Shown here one piece after another: positions 21,768 through 28,548 of a stretch of 28,779 bases of DNA (position 1 is the first letter of the stretch; each line of letters begins with the position of its first letter). The stretch is from a virus. The DNA is taken from positions 1 to 28,779 of the IMG/VR virus record IMGVR_UViG_3300044638_003291; one strand, given 5' to 3'. The notes under the pieces are model-generated. The model had not been told where the DNA came from. It saw only the letters and a program-made list of their open reading frames with translations, and ran no database searches. The position numbers were made by a program, and so were the translations under genes.

Positions 21768-22504
21768 TGAGTAGCACCGTAAGCTTTATTACGGGAAATG
21801 CTAAAGATCTAAACTTAAAAAGCAATTCCGTAGACCTCGTTGTTACACAAGCTCCCTTCTATAGGGCAGACTTTGATAGGTATGGCGGAGACCCACAGAA
21901 ACAAATAGGTTCTGAAAAAACCACAAAGCAGTACATTAATTCTTTGGTGATTGCAACAAAAGAAATGGAAAAGGTTTTAAAGCCTACTGGATCAATCTTT
22001 GTAGTTTTGTCAAGTATGGAGCCAATAGCGTCCGAGTACCTTTTAAAAGTTTTAAAAAAAACAGACTTGTTATTGGCAAACGCCCCTTTTATATGGGACT
22101 GGTCAGATGAAAACAAACAAAAGGTTATGGGCTCTATACAGTTTGACTATGATTTGATTTTTCATTTTATAAAAAGCCCAACTCTTATTTATAGCAACCC
22201 ATACTTAATAAAAAAGTATTCTGAGCCCATATGGAATGTTCCGTTCTTGGATACATCTAGTAAGATTGTAAAAAAGTTAGAAACTATTGGGTTCATAGGA
22301 AATTCTTTTACTCCAGAAATACCTAAAAGACTGATTGAGATGTTCTCTAAACCAGGTGCTTTGGTTTTAGATCCGTTTGGAGGAAGTGGTACAACCGCTT
22401 GTGAGGCTTACATATTAAATAGAAACGCAATAAGCTTGGATATTTCTGAAGAACAAACAGAGTTAGCAGAAATTAGACTAGGGTTTGTAAAGGAACAGCA
22501 GTAA
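21767..22504 (+). CDS. DNA methyltransferase-like protein, atypical motif IV
   Basis: The 245-residue protein resembles beta-class N6-adenine/N4-cytosine methyltransferases. The C-terminal SAM-binding motif I is intact (D-P-F-G-G-S-G-T-T, residues 202-210) and is preceded by the usual P-E-I-P-K-R-L-I block. Motif IV, which should be S/D-P-P-Y, reads V-V-T-Q-A-P-F-Y (residues 25-32), with Q-A-P-F in place of the catalytic motif. The following Q-I-G-S-E-K-T-T and Y-I-N-S-L fit the family. It may be inactive, or use a changed site. It overlaps its neighbours by single bases. No restriction enzyme gene is nearby. Confidence 0.8.
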   Translation: MSSTVSFITGNAKDLNLKSNSVDLVVTQAPFYRADFDRYGGDPQKQIGSEKTTKQYINSLVIATKEMEKVLKPTGSIFVVLSSMEPIASEYLLKVLKKTDLLLANAPFIWDWSDENKQKVMGSIQFDYDLIFHFIKSPTLIYSNPYLIKKYSEPIWNVPFLDTSSKIVKKLETIGFIGNSFTPEIPKRLIEMFSKPGALVLDPFGGSGTTACEAYILNRNAISLDISEEQTELAEIRLGFVKEQQ

Positions 22505-23445
22505 TGGAAACAATATATGTATCAACAGCAACAATAGATGACACAGAAACTGAAAGGTCTATACTTGGTTTATTTGAAAAAGCCAAGTACCCAGAAAGAA
22601 TTTTTGTTGGTTTAGCTTGCTCAACAGACTCTAAGTCTTTTTACAAAAAACTACTTAAGTCTTTTAAGGGAAAAAATGTAAAAATTGATTACGTTAAATT
22701 AAAACCCAAGAATTTTGATGATTACGGTACTGGTCAGGCTAGGGCTAGGGCGTTTGAAATGTATGCTGGACAAGACTATGTGCTGCAATGCGACTCTCAT
22801 ACAAACTTTGAGCAAGACTGGGATGAGACGCTAATTAATATTTTTAAAGAAGCAAAGCAGGAATTAAAATACGACAAGATTGTTCTTACTGCATATCTTG
22901 GGATGTATAGATTTCTTTCAACGGGTGTTGAAATAATTAACTCCCATGCAAGGTACCCATTCTATGATGTTGGGTTTTTTAACAATGATTATGTAAAATG
23001 GATGGATGCTCCTCTGTCAGAATTTAACAAAAAATATACAGAAAGGTTTTATCCATGCGTAAAGTTTAATGGAAACTTTGCCTTTGGTGATAAAGAATTT
23101 GCAAAAAATCCTGGAACATATAAAGAAGCATTATTTTATGATGAAGAAATTATACAAGGAGTAAATCTAATAAATAACGAATTCTATATGGTTTACCCTA
23201 ATATGAAACTTCCACTTACCCATTTTTACACGGATTTTAAAAATGAGTTTGGAGGAGCAAGAAAGTATTTCCTTGACTACATTTCTTTAGAAACTAATAA
23301 TTTTATACATGATCTTGCTAAAAAAAGATATTCTTCCCTTATTAATAACAGGGAGTATGTTAAAAAATATGAAGAATATGCTAAAATAAATTTGAGAACT
23401 GGACTTTATAAAAACAATCATTATGTTCCAGAAAACTATTGCTAG
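22504..23445 (+). CDS. Glycosyltransferase, GlcNAc-transferase (GT60-like) type
   Basis: The 313-residue protein begins I-Y-V-S-T-A-T-I-D-D-T-E-T, then Y-P-E-R-I-F-V-G-L, and has V-L-Q-C-D-S-H-T-N-F with G-Q-A-R-A-R-A upstream. These are the features of the Pfam GlcNAc family (Skp1-type GlcNAc transferases), where the D-S-H motif takes the DXD role. It may transfer GlcNAc or another sugar to a protein. The AAGGAAC site precedes ATG 22504. Its neighbours are another glycosyltransferase and an epimerase/dehydratase, and it sits just downstream of the fibres, so fibre glycosylation is a reasonable guess. Confidence 0.78.
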   Translation: METIYVSTATIDDTETERSILGLFEKAKYPERIFVGLACSTDSKSFYKKLLKSFKGKNVKIDYVKLKPKNFDDYGTGQARARAFEMYAGQDYVLQCDSHTNFEQDWDETLINIFKEAKQELKYDKIVLTAYLGMYRFLSTGVEIINSHARYPFYDVGFFNNDYVKWMDAPLSEFNKKYTERFYPCVKFNGNFAFGDKEFAKNPGTYKEALFYDEEIIQGVNLINNEFYMVYPNMKLPLTHFYTDFKNEFGGARKYFLDYISLETNNFIHDLAKKRYSSLINNREYVKKYEEYAKINLRTGLYKNNHYVPENYC

Positions 23446-23454
23446 TAGGGTGCT

Positions 23455-23718
23455 ATGACTGAAGATAATTTTGTGGAGATACCGCCATTAAAACCAGTAA
23501 GACCTTGGGACCTTTTTAATCCTAACAAGGACAGGGTGTCCGATAAGGCACAAGAAAGAAGAATGGAAATCTGTAGAGCTTGCCCATTTTTTATTAAGAT
23601 AACAACTCAGTGTAGCAAGTGTGCATGTATCATGTCTCAAAAAACAAAACTAGCAGATGCTTCATGTCCTATTGGTAAATGGGGAATAAACTCAGAAAAT
23701 CTGAAGGAAAAAAAATGA
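23455..23718 (+). CDS. Cys-rich phage protein (DUF6171-like)
   Basis: The 87-residue protein has six cysteines: C-R-A-C-P-F-F near residues 40-43, Q-C-S-K-C-A-C near 53-58 and A-S-C-P-I-G-K-W near 70. This C-x-x-C-P ... C-x-x-C-x-C ... C-P-x-G-K-W pattern recurs in many phages (DUF6171-like) and probably binds metal. Function is unknown. It overlaps the next glycosyltransferase by four bases and has only a weak AGGG site. Confidence 0.75.
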   Translation: MTEDNFVEIPPLKPVRPWDLFNPNKDRVSDKAQERRMEICRACPFFIKITTQCSKCACIMSQKTKLADASCPIGKWGINSENLKEKK

Positions 23719-24680
23719 TAGGAAGTTTTGCAGCTATTGGTAATCGTGGCACAGGTGCAATGGCAGAATATGTGAATGAAAATATCATACCAAAAACAAA
23801 ATTTTTAAAAGACTGCAACCTTATAGTTTTGCCTGGAACTGAAGCTAAGATTAGAAAATATGCAAAAAATATTGTCTGGGTTCACGTTCCTTTTTATAGA
23901 ATGCCCTATAGCTTATCAAAACATTTTGTTGATTTAGATATACTTCCCTTTGTAGATATGTTTTTAGTACAGTCTGAGTTTCACAAAAAAGATTTATCCG
24001 AAAATTTTGGGATAGATGAAAGCAAATTTTATATTGTAAACAATCAATTTAATCCCGTTAAGACGGAAGAAAAACCAAAAGATGTAATAAATTTTATGTA
24101 TACCTCTCAAATATCTAGAGGGTTAGACGTATTATTAAAAGCTTTTGATAGGCTAAAAGATAAAGACCTACACCTGATACTTCATTGTTGTGAGTGTGAT
24201 CAGTGCATGAATCCAGAAACCATGACTCAAAAGGCTAAAATGATTTATGACAAAGGAATAGAAAATAAAACAATAACTAACTTGGAATATTCTTCAAGAG
24301 AAGATTATGTAAAAACCTTAAATAGATCACACATATATGCTTATCCCTGCACCTTTGAAGAGACCGCATGTATTGGGGTAATGGAAGCAATGAGTGCTGG
24401 AGTAAAGATAGTCACTACTGATGCAGGGGCTTTACCAGAAACCACTGGAGGCTTTGCAAAAATTATAAAAGACTATCCTACAATAGTTGATGACGTAATA
24501 GATAATGAAGAAAAAATGATAAAAATCTTTGTAAAAGAAATGAAAAAAGCAATTAAAGAAATTAGAAAAAATAAGTTTGACCCGAAGCCTCAAATAGAAT
24601 ATATTAACAACAGATTTTCAAGAGAGAATGCCATGAATCAGTGGATGGAACTAGATAGAATTATTGGAGAAATGCCATGA
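23715..24680 (+). CDS. Glycosyltransferase, GT4-like
   Basis: The 321-residue protein has the GT-B C-terminal donor-binding half: Y-T-S-Q-I-S-R-G-L-D-V-L-L-K-A-F, then Y-P-C-T-F-E-E-T-A-C-I-G-V-M-E-A-M-S-A-G-V-K (read in pieces), which contains the E-x7-E motif of family 4, and T-D-A-G-A-L-P-E-T. The N-terminal acceptor half is shorter than usual and begins at about residue 1 with no G-G-x-x-x-H/V loop. ATG 23715 is used, in an ATGA overlap with the previous stop and after AAGGAAA (23704-23710). The substrate is unknown. Confidence 0.85.
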   Translation: MIGSFAAIGNRGTGAMAEYVNENIIPKTKFLKDCNLIVLPGTEAKIRKYAKNIVWVHVPFYRMPYSLSKHFVDLDILPFVDMFLVQSEFHKKDLSENFGIDESKFYIVNNQFNPVKTEEKPKDVINFMYTSQISRGLDVLLKAFDRLKDKDLHLILHCCECDQCMNPETMTQKAKMIYDKGIENKTITNLEYSSREDYVKTLNRSHIYAYPCTFEETACIGVMEAMSAGVKIVTTDAGALPETTGGFAKIIKDYPTIVDDVIDNEEKMIKIFVKEMKKAIKEIRKNKFDPKPQIEYINNRFSRENAMNQWMELDRIIGEMP

Positions 24681-25687
24681 AAAGAATGATGGTAACTGGT
24701 GCAAGTGGCTTAATGGGTGTGCATGTTGTTAGACACATATTAAAAACTACAGATTGCAATAGCATTGTCTTACCAGTAAGTTATAAGCATCGTGGTATTC
24801 AGGATAGGCTTGGATATTTATTTAGCTCCTCCCCAGATGCAATGAGAAGAGTAAAGATTGTTGGCATAGATCTAGCACAGCCAATGTCCCCAGTAACTTA
24901 TGCTGATTTTGGTAAGATTGACTATGTAATTAATTGTGCAAGTGAAAGCCATGTGAATCGTAGCATTGAAAACCCAGCTCCATTTATTATGAACAACGTG
25001 TCATTGATGTGTAACATGCTTGATTGGGCAAGACACACGGGGGTAGAAAAGTTTTTGCACATATCTACTGACGAGGTATATGGTCCAGGATCAAAGCAGA
25101 GAACAAACAAGGAATGGAAAGACCTGCACCTTCCAAGTAATCCGTATGCAGCATCTAAAGCTGCCCAGGAAGACATAGCCCTTTCTTATTGGAGAACCTA
25201 TGGAGTTCCAGTCGGAATTGTAAATAGCATGAACATCATTGGAGAAACTCAAGACTCTGAAAAGTATATGGCTATGATCATGAAAAAGATTTACAAGAAT
25301 GAAAAAGTTGTTGTTCATTTTAATAAGGGTGACATTGGAAGCAGATATTATTTACATGCAAGAAGCTTGGCTTCAGGATTAATGCACATCTTAGAGCAGG
25401 ACTTTCCAAAGTATGGAGAAGCAGACTTGCCATTAAGAATGCATATTGCTGGAGAAAAGAGATTAAATAATCTAGAACTTGCCCAGCTTGTTGCAGATGC
25501 AGCAGGTAAGCAATTAAACTATGACTTAGTAGATCCAAATACAGAAAGACCAGGACACGACATGCATTATGCATTAAGTGGAGACAATCTTGCTAAGTCT
25601 GGCTGGACCCATCCAATGGCTATTGAAGAGTCAATTGATAGGGTTGTAAAATGGACATACAACAACCCACAATGGCTTGACATTTAG
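24677..25687 (+). CDS. NAD-dependent epimerase/dehydratase (RmlB-like SDR)
   Basis: The 336-residue extended SDR has the Rossmann motif T-G-A-S-G-L-M-G (residues 7-14), the N-C-A-S-E-S-H segment, S-T-D-E-V-Y-G and the catalytic Y-A-A-S-K, all in order. These fit dTDP-glucose 4,6-dehydratase and related UDP-sugar enzymes; the D-E after T in S-T-D-E supports a dehydratase. It probably makes a keto-deoxy sugar nucleotide for the two glycosyltransferases. It overlaps the GT4 gene by four bases. Its last codons contain the -35 box of the next promoter. Confidence 0.85.
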   Translation: MKRMMVTGASGLMGVHVVRHILKTTDCNSIVLPVSYKHRGIQDRLGYLFSSSPDAMRRVKIVGIDLAQPMSPVTYADFGKIDYVINCASESHVNRSIENPAPFIMNNVSLMCNMLDWARHTGVEKFLHISTDEVYGPGSKQRTNKEWKDLHLPSNPYAASKAAQEDIALSYWRTYGVPVGIVNSMNIIGETQDSEKYMAMIMKKIYKNEKVVVHFNKGDIGSRYYLHARSLASGLMHILEQDFPKYGEADLPLRMHIAGEKRLNNLELAQLVADAAGKQLNYDLVDPNTERPGHDMHYALSGDNLAKSGWTHPMAIEESIDRVVKWTYNNPQWLDI

Positions 25688-25705
25688 TCTCAAAATTGAT
25701 ATAAT
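25677..25705 (+). promoter_or_regulatory. Perfect consensus promoter before the protease gene
   Basis: TTGACA (25677-25682), a 17-base spacer and TATAAT (25700-25705) match the consensus fully. The -35 box overlaps the codons just before the dehydratase stop. Transcription should begin near 25712, giving a short leader with AAAAGGAAA before ATG 25735. Confidence 0.88.
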
Positions 25706-25734
25706 ATAAATCCCAACTAACAAAAGGAAATAAA

Positions 25735-26637
25735 ATGAAGAAAAGTATTATTGCCATTATTGGATTAGCTTTACTTTTAGTTATGGTAGGAACCTCAGCA
25801 AAGGGAAATACCAAGCCTACTATCGCTGTAATTGATACAGGAATTGATGCTACCCATAGCCTAGTATCTGGAAGAATTGTACATGAAGTGTGCGTTCTTG
25901 ACTTTAAATCTTGCCCTAATGGACAAAACTTTATGGAAGGTGCTGGAGCAGCAACCCTGGATCCATTAAGGGCTAGTAAAAATGGATTCTATCATGGAAC
26001 TCAGATTGCTTCTGTAATAACTCAAAGCAATCCTAACGTAAACCTTGTAGTTATTAGAATTGTTCCAATGACAGAAAAGGGATCTAGGGCAAGTACCTCG
26101 CTAACTGCTGTACAAAGAGCACTAGAATGGGTAGATAAAAATCATCAAACATACAACATAGTTGCAGTAAACATGAGCCAATCATACTCCTCAAAGGTAG
26201 GTTGCACGAAGCACATCCCCATTGAGAGTGTAATTAGTTCTCTTGCTTCAAAGAATATTCCATCCTTTTTCCCTACGGGAAATGGATATAACTATTCTAA
26301 GATTGATTTTCCTGCATGTGTTACTTCATCTATATCTGTAGGAGCCACCGATCCATCATATGGGGGTCAAATGTCTCCAGCCTTGTATAGTAACAACTCT
26401 TTGGACACAGACTTTTTTGCACTAGGTACAATGTTTGCTGCATCGCCTAACAATAAGACTGCTAATTCCGTTGGAACTTCAAACTCTAGTGCACTTCTGG
26501 CAGCAAAATGGGTAGCAGTAAAAGAACTAAACCCTGCCTTGTCAATGTCACAGGTATATGATAGAATTAAATCCCAAACAAGATACCTTGAACACAAGCG
26601 TTCAGGAAAAATGTTCATTGTTGATTTAGTTAATTAG
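25735..26637 (+). CDS. Secreted subtilisin-like serine protease (S8)
   Basis: The 300-residue protein has a signal peptide (M-K-K-S-I-I-A-I-I-G-L-A-L-L-L, cleavage likely near residue 22) and then the S8 domain begins at once. The triad is A-V-I-D-T-G-I-D (D34), F-Y-H-G-T-Q-I-A (H87) and S-V-G-T-S-N-S-S-A-L (S249); N183 in P-T-G-N-G fits the oxyanion Asn. The last motif differs from the usual G-T-S-M-A-x-P in having N-S-S-A-L. No I9 propeptide is visible, unlike most secreted subtilases, although the protein could fold with calcium or a host factor. Its role in a phage is unclear: it may process virion or host surface proteins, or be carried for superinfection exclusion. Confidence 0.88.
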   Translation: MKKSIIAIIGLALLLVMVGTSAKGNTKPTIAVIDTGIDATHSLVSGRIVHEVCVLDFKSCPNGQNFMEGAGAATLDPLRASKNGFYHGTQIASVITQSNPNVNLVVIRIVPMTEKGSRASTSLTAVQRALEWVDKNHQTYNIVAVNMSQSYSSKVGCTKHIPIESVISSLASKNIPSFFPTGNGYNYSKIDFPACVTSSISVGATDPSYGGQMSPALYSNNSLDTDFFALGTMFAASPNNKTANSVGTSNSSALLAAKWVAVKELNPALSMSQVYDRIKSQTRYLEHKRSGKMFIVDLVN

Positions 26638-26644
26638 GAATGTT

Positions 26645-27010
26645 ATGAAGATTCTTGTGTATGGTACGGAAACCTTTACTGATTATTCTACTTTTATGCG
26701 TGGTTTAATTGTTGCCATTGAAGATAGCTTATATGCAAATGATAGTAAGATAGAGGTATATACTGCTGGTCCTCATAAAGTTAATGATTTTACAGCAGAG
26801 TTTATTAACCGAACAGAAGGATTCTTTAAGCAAAAGAAAATTAAAACTAAGTTTAGTAGGATTCGTAAGTCTGATGTTATAGAAAACTTTGACTCCTATT
26901 CGTTTGATCACGTCCTATCTTTTAATTCAAAAAGCGATCAAAAACTTTTTGATGTAATTATAGACAAGGCGGAAACCAGCAAGGTTCCGTCCTCCTACTA
27001 CAAGTACTAA
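26645..27010 (+). CDS. SLOG/YspA-like (DUF2493-type) protein
   Basis: The 121-residue protein begins K-I-L-V-Y-G-T-E-T-F-T-D-Y, the Rossmann-like start of DUF2493/YspA SLOG proteins (K-x-L-V-x-G-x-R-x-F-x-D), followed by alternating strands and helices and ending in S-K-V-P-S-S-Y-Y. SLOG domains bind nucleotides or ligands, and the phage members are uncharacterised. The E in place of R in the first motif is a deviation. AGGA precedes ATG 26645. Confidence 0.65.
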   Translation: MKILVYGTETFTDYSTFMRGLIVAIEDSLYANDSKIEVYTAGPHKVNDFTAEFINRTEGFFKQKKIKTKFSRIRKSDVIENFDSYSFDHVLSFNSKSDQKLFDVIIDKAETSKVPSSYYKY

Positions 27011-27023
27011 TGATTGAGGAATC

Positions 27024-27233
27024 ATGTTAATTACAAATTATGAATACGCAGACAAAATTGTTAATCAAAACAAAAGTCTTTCTTGGGAAGGCTGGGACAT
27101 CCTTGAAATAACCCCTAGCCACAATGCAGAGTTTAATAAAGAAGGAAAGATTATTGATGGAAATTGGGCGTTTGTAAAAACCTACCAGCTTACAGAAAAG
27201 GGCTGGGAGGTTCCTAAAAAATATGTTAGATGA
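27024..27233 (+). CDS. Conserved phage hypothetical protein, 69 aa
   Basis: TGAGGA precedes ATG 27024. The protein has L-S-W-E-G-W-D-I, a central I-D-G-N-W-A-F-V block and K-G-W-E-V-P-K at the end. I recall related small proteins from actinophages and cyanophages with a W-x-G-W-D and G-W-x-x-P pattern, none with known function. It overlaps WhiB by 11 bases. Confidence 0.7.
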   Translation: MLITNYEYADKIVNQNKSLSWEGWDILEITPSHNAEFNKEGKIIDGNWAFVKTYQLTEKGWEVPKKYVR

Positions 27234-27516
27234 AGAGTGGGTAGTAAAAGCTAATTGCAGGGCAACAGATAAAGATTACTTCTTTGAAAAATACGAAGAA
27301 GATCAGGCTGTGGCTGTTGTTGTAGACAATATCTGTCTTACCTGTCCAGTAATTATAGATTGCTTTAATCATGGCACGACCAATGGTGAATGGGGAGTGT
27401 GGGGTGGTGTATACTTAGTTGATGGAGAAATTAATGCAATTAAAAATGCACATAAGACTCCAGAAATCTGGAAGGAATTACTGGCAGCAGTAGGAACTGA
27501 CGATGAAGTATACTAA
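27223..27516 (+). CDS. whiB: WhiB-family iron-sulfur transcription regulator
   Basis: The 97-residue protein has four conserved cysteines (C12, C38, C41, C47) in the WhiB order C...C-x-x-C-x5-C, preceded by D-x-x-Y-F-F, and the G-V-W-G-G turn at residues 58-62. The Wbl family is confined to Actinobacteria and their phages; it binds a 4Fe-4S cluster and acts with the primary sigma factor. Phage WhiB proteins can repress host genes or block superinfection (as for WhiBTM4). GGGAGG stands upstream of ATG 27223. The basic C-terminal DNA-binding tail is short here, so it may act mainly through sigma. Confidence 0.93.
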   Translation: MLDEEWVVKANCRATDKDYFFEKYEEDQAVAVVVDNICLTCPVIIDCFNHGTTNGEWGVWGGVYLVDGEINAIKNAHKTPEIWKELLAAVGTDDEVY

Positions 27517-27763
27517 AGAAATGGGTACTGCTATTCATGCAGTAAAGCCACCAAAAGATATTGTTGTAGATATTACATCTAGGGCAGATTATCCAGGATA
27601 CGTTGGTATACGTTTGTATGAGAATCAAATTATGTCGTTGTCTGAAGCTAAACAGTTAGAGGTAATGAATTACTTGCACACAGTAAGATTGGCTATTGAA
27701 TCGTTTGGAGCTAAATGCTTTTTTGACGGTGTAGCTGGAGACCCTCCAAGAGGCACACAGTAA
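27503..27763 (+). CDS. Hypothetical protein, 86 aa
   Basis: ATG 27503 overlaps WhiB by 14 bases and has AGGA seven bases upstream. The protein has a beta-rich N-terminal half (D-I-V-V-D-I-T-S-R, Y-V-G-I-R-L-Y-E) and a helix L-S-E-A-K-Q-L-E-V-M-N-Y-L. No family is recognised. It overlaps the next ORF by one base. Confidence 0.65.
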   Translation: MKYTKEMGTAIHAVKPPKDIVVDITSRADYPGYVGIRLYENQIMSLSEAKQLEVMNYLHTVRLAIESFGAKCFFDGVAGDPPRGTQ

Positions 27764-27954
27764 TGTTTCACAGGCTCATATGGATGATTGAAGAGCAGGT
27801 AACGGCTGAATTAGTTTCATTTGGTGCCCATTCTTCTCGTGTGAAATATTTCACAAACGGCATAGAGTACGATGAAATTGTTATGAATGAAGACTTTATT
27901 ACATATGATAAACTAGGATTTGAATACGAGGCTATTGAAAATCCTGAAATTTAA
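27763..27954 (+). CDS. Hypothetical protein, 63 aa
   Basis: AGAGG lies before ATG 27763, which shares a base with the previous stop. The acidic protein has a short helix (W-M-I-E-E-Q-V) and strands with F-T-N-G-I-E-Y-D. No function is suggested. It is the last gene of the protease-WhiB transcript before a new promoter. Confidence 0.6.
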   Translation: MFHRLIWMIEEQVTAELVSFGAHSSRVKYFTNGIEYDEIVMNEDFITYDKLGFEYEAIENPEI

Positions 27955-27972
27955 CCGTATGTCTGATAAACT
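27944..27972 (+). promoter_or_regulatory. Probable promoter with leaderless start
   Basis: CTGAAA (27944-27949), a 17-base spacer and TAAACT (27967-27972) match the consensus in four of six positions each. The expected start coincides with ATG 27979, and no ribosome-binding site is visible. Confidence 0.5.
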
Positions 27973-27978
27973 AGTTAG

Positions 27979-28485
27979 ATGCACAAAAAGTTTCTTGCCT
28001 CTATATTTTCGGTGCTATTAGTTTTTGCTCAAGCAACACCAGCAAGTGCCTCAGATTCTGTTAGATATAAGTCCACAGAAATTCAGGTTATTCCAAAAGG
28101 CAAATGGACCACATTAAAGTTTAAGGGTGGCAAGACAGAGATCCAAGGTAATGGAAAAAGATCCCTATTTTGTTATCAGGCTGGTATTGATACAAAAGGC
28201 AAGAAAAAACCATCCTATATTAAATTAAGAATCACTAGAATAGTTCCAGGTCCAAATGATCCAAGTGCCACTAACACATATTTCTTTACTGAAAAGCCAG
28301 GAAGTGAATTTGTAGCTTCTAACTGTTGGAACATTGTAACAAAACATCCTGTTGTAGTTCAAATTAGAATTACTGGTGGAAGTAAAACATATAACTCTGA
28401 CATAAGACAATTTAAAATGTGGACTCCAGGTGGAGATTACCCACAAGATTTCTCAGATTTTATTCCTGAAACAACCATTAATTAG
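27979..28485 (+). CDS. Secreted beta-rich protein, 168 aa, unknown
   Basis: The protein begins with a signal peptide (M-H-K-K-F-L-A-S-I-F-S-V-L-L-V-F-A-Q-A-T-P-A-S-A, cleavage near residue 25). The rest is rich in Lys, Thr and Gly with alternating strands and two Cys (F-C-Y-Q and N-C-W), compatible with one disulfide outside the cell. No domain is recognised. It follows the hypothetical genes after WhiB and is one of three secreted proteins at this end, with the protease and the partial one. Confidence 0.65.
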   Translation: MHKKFLASIFSVLLVFAQATPASASDSVRYKSTEIQVIPKGKWTTLKFKGGKTEIQGNGKRSLFCYQAGIDTKGKKKPSYIKLRITRIVPGPNDPSATNTYFFTEKPGSEFVASNCWNIVTKHPVVVQIRITGGSKTYNSDIRQFKMWTPGGDYPQDFSDFIPETTIN

Positions 28486-28493
28486 TCCAATGA

Positions 28494-28499
28494 TATAAT
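28494..28499 (+). promoter_or_regulatory. -10 element before the last gene
   Basis: TATAAT lies 50 bases before the next start. No good -35 was seen at 16-18 bases. The start of transcription would be near 28506, the first base of the hairpin. Confidence 0.45.
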
Positions 28500-28505
28500 T
28501 AATTA

Positions 28506-28529
28506 GTTAAACATTAAGAGATGTTTAAC
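28506..28529 (+). promoter_or_regulatory. 5' leader hairpin next to the ribosome-binding site
   Basis: GTTAAACAT (28506-28514) and ATGTTTAAC (28521-28529) form a perfect 9-bp stem with a six-base loop, and AGGAG (28531-28535) follows directly. It could stabilise the 5' end, limit ribosome access, or be a DNA operator. There is no T-run, so it is not a terminator. Confidence 0.5.
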
Positions 28530-28548
28530 AAGGAGTACAACTGAAAAA

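Noticed and set aside
21767-22504. Restriction-modification system
   Set aside because: Only a methyltransferase-like gene is present; no restriction or specificity gene adjoins it, and its catalytic motif is altered.
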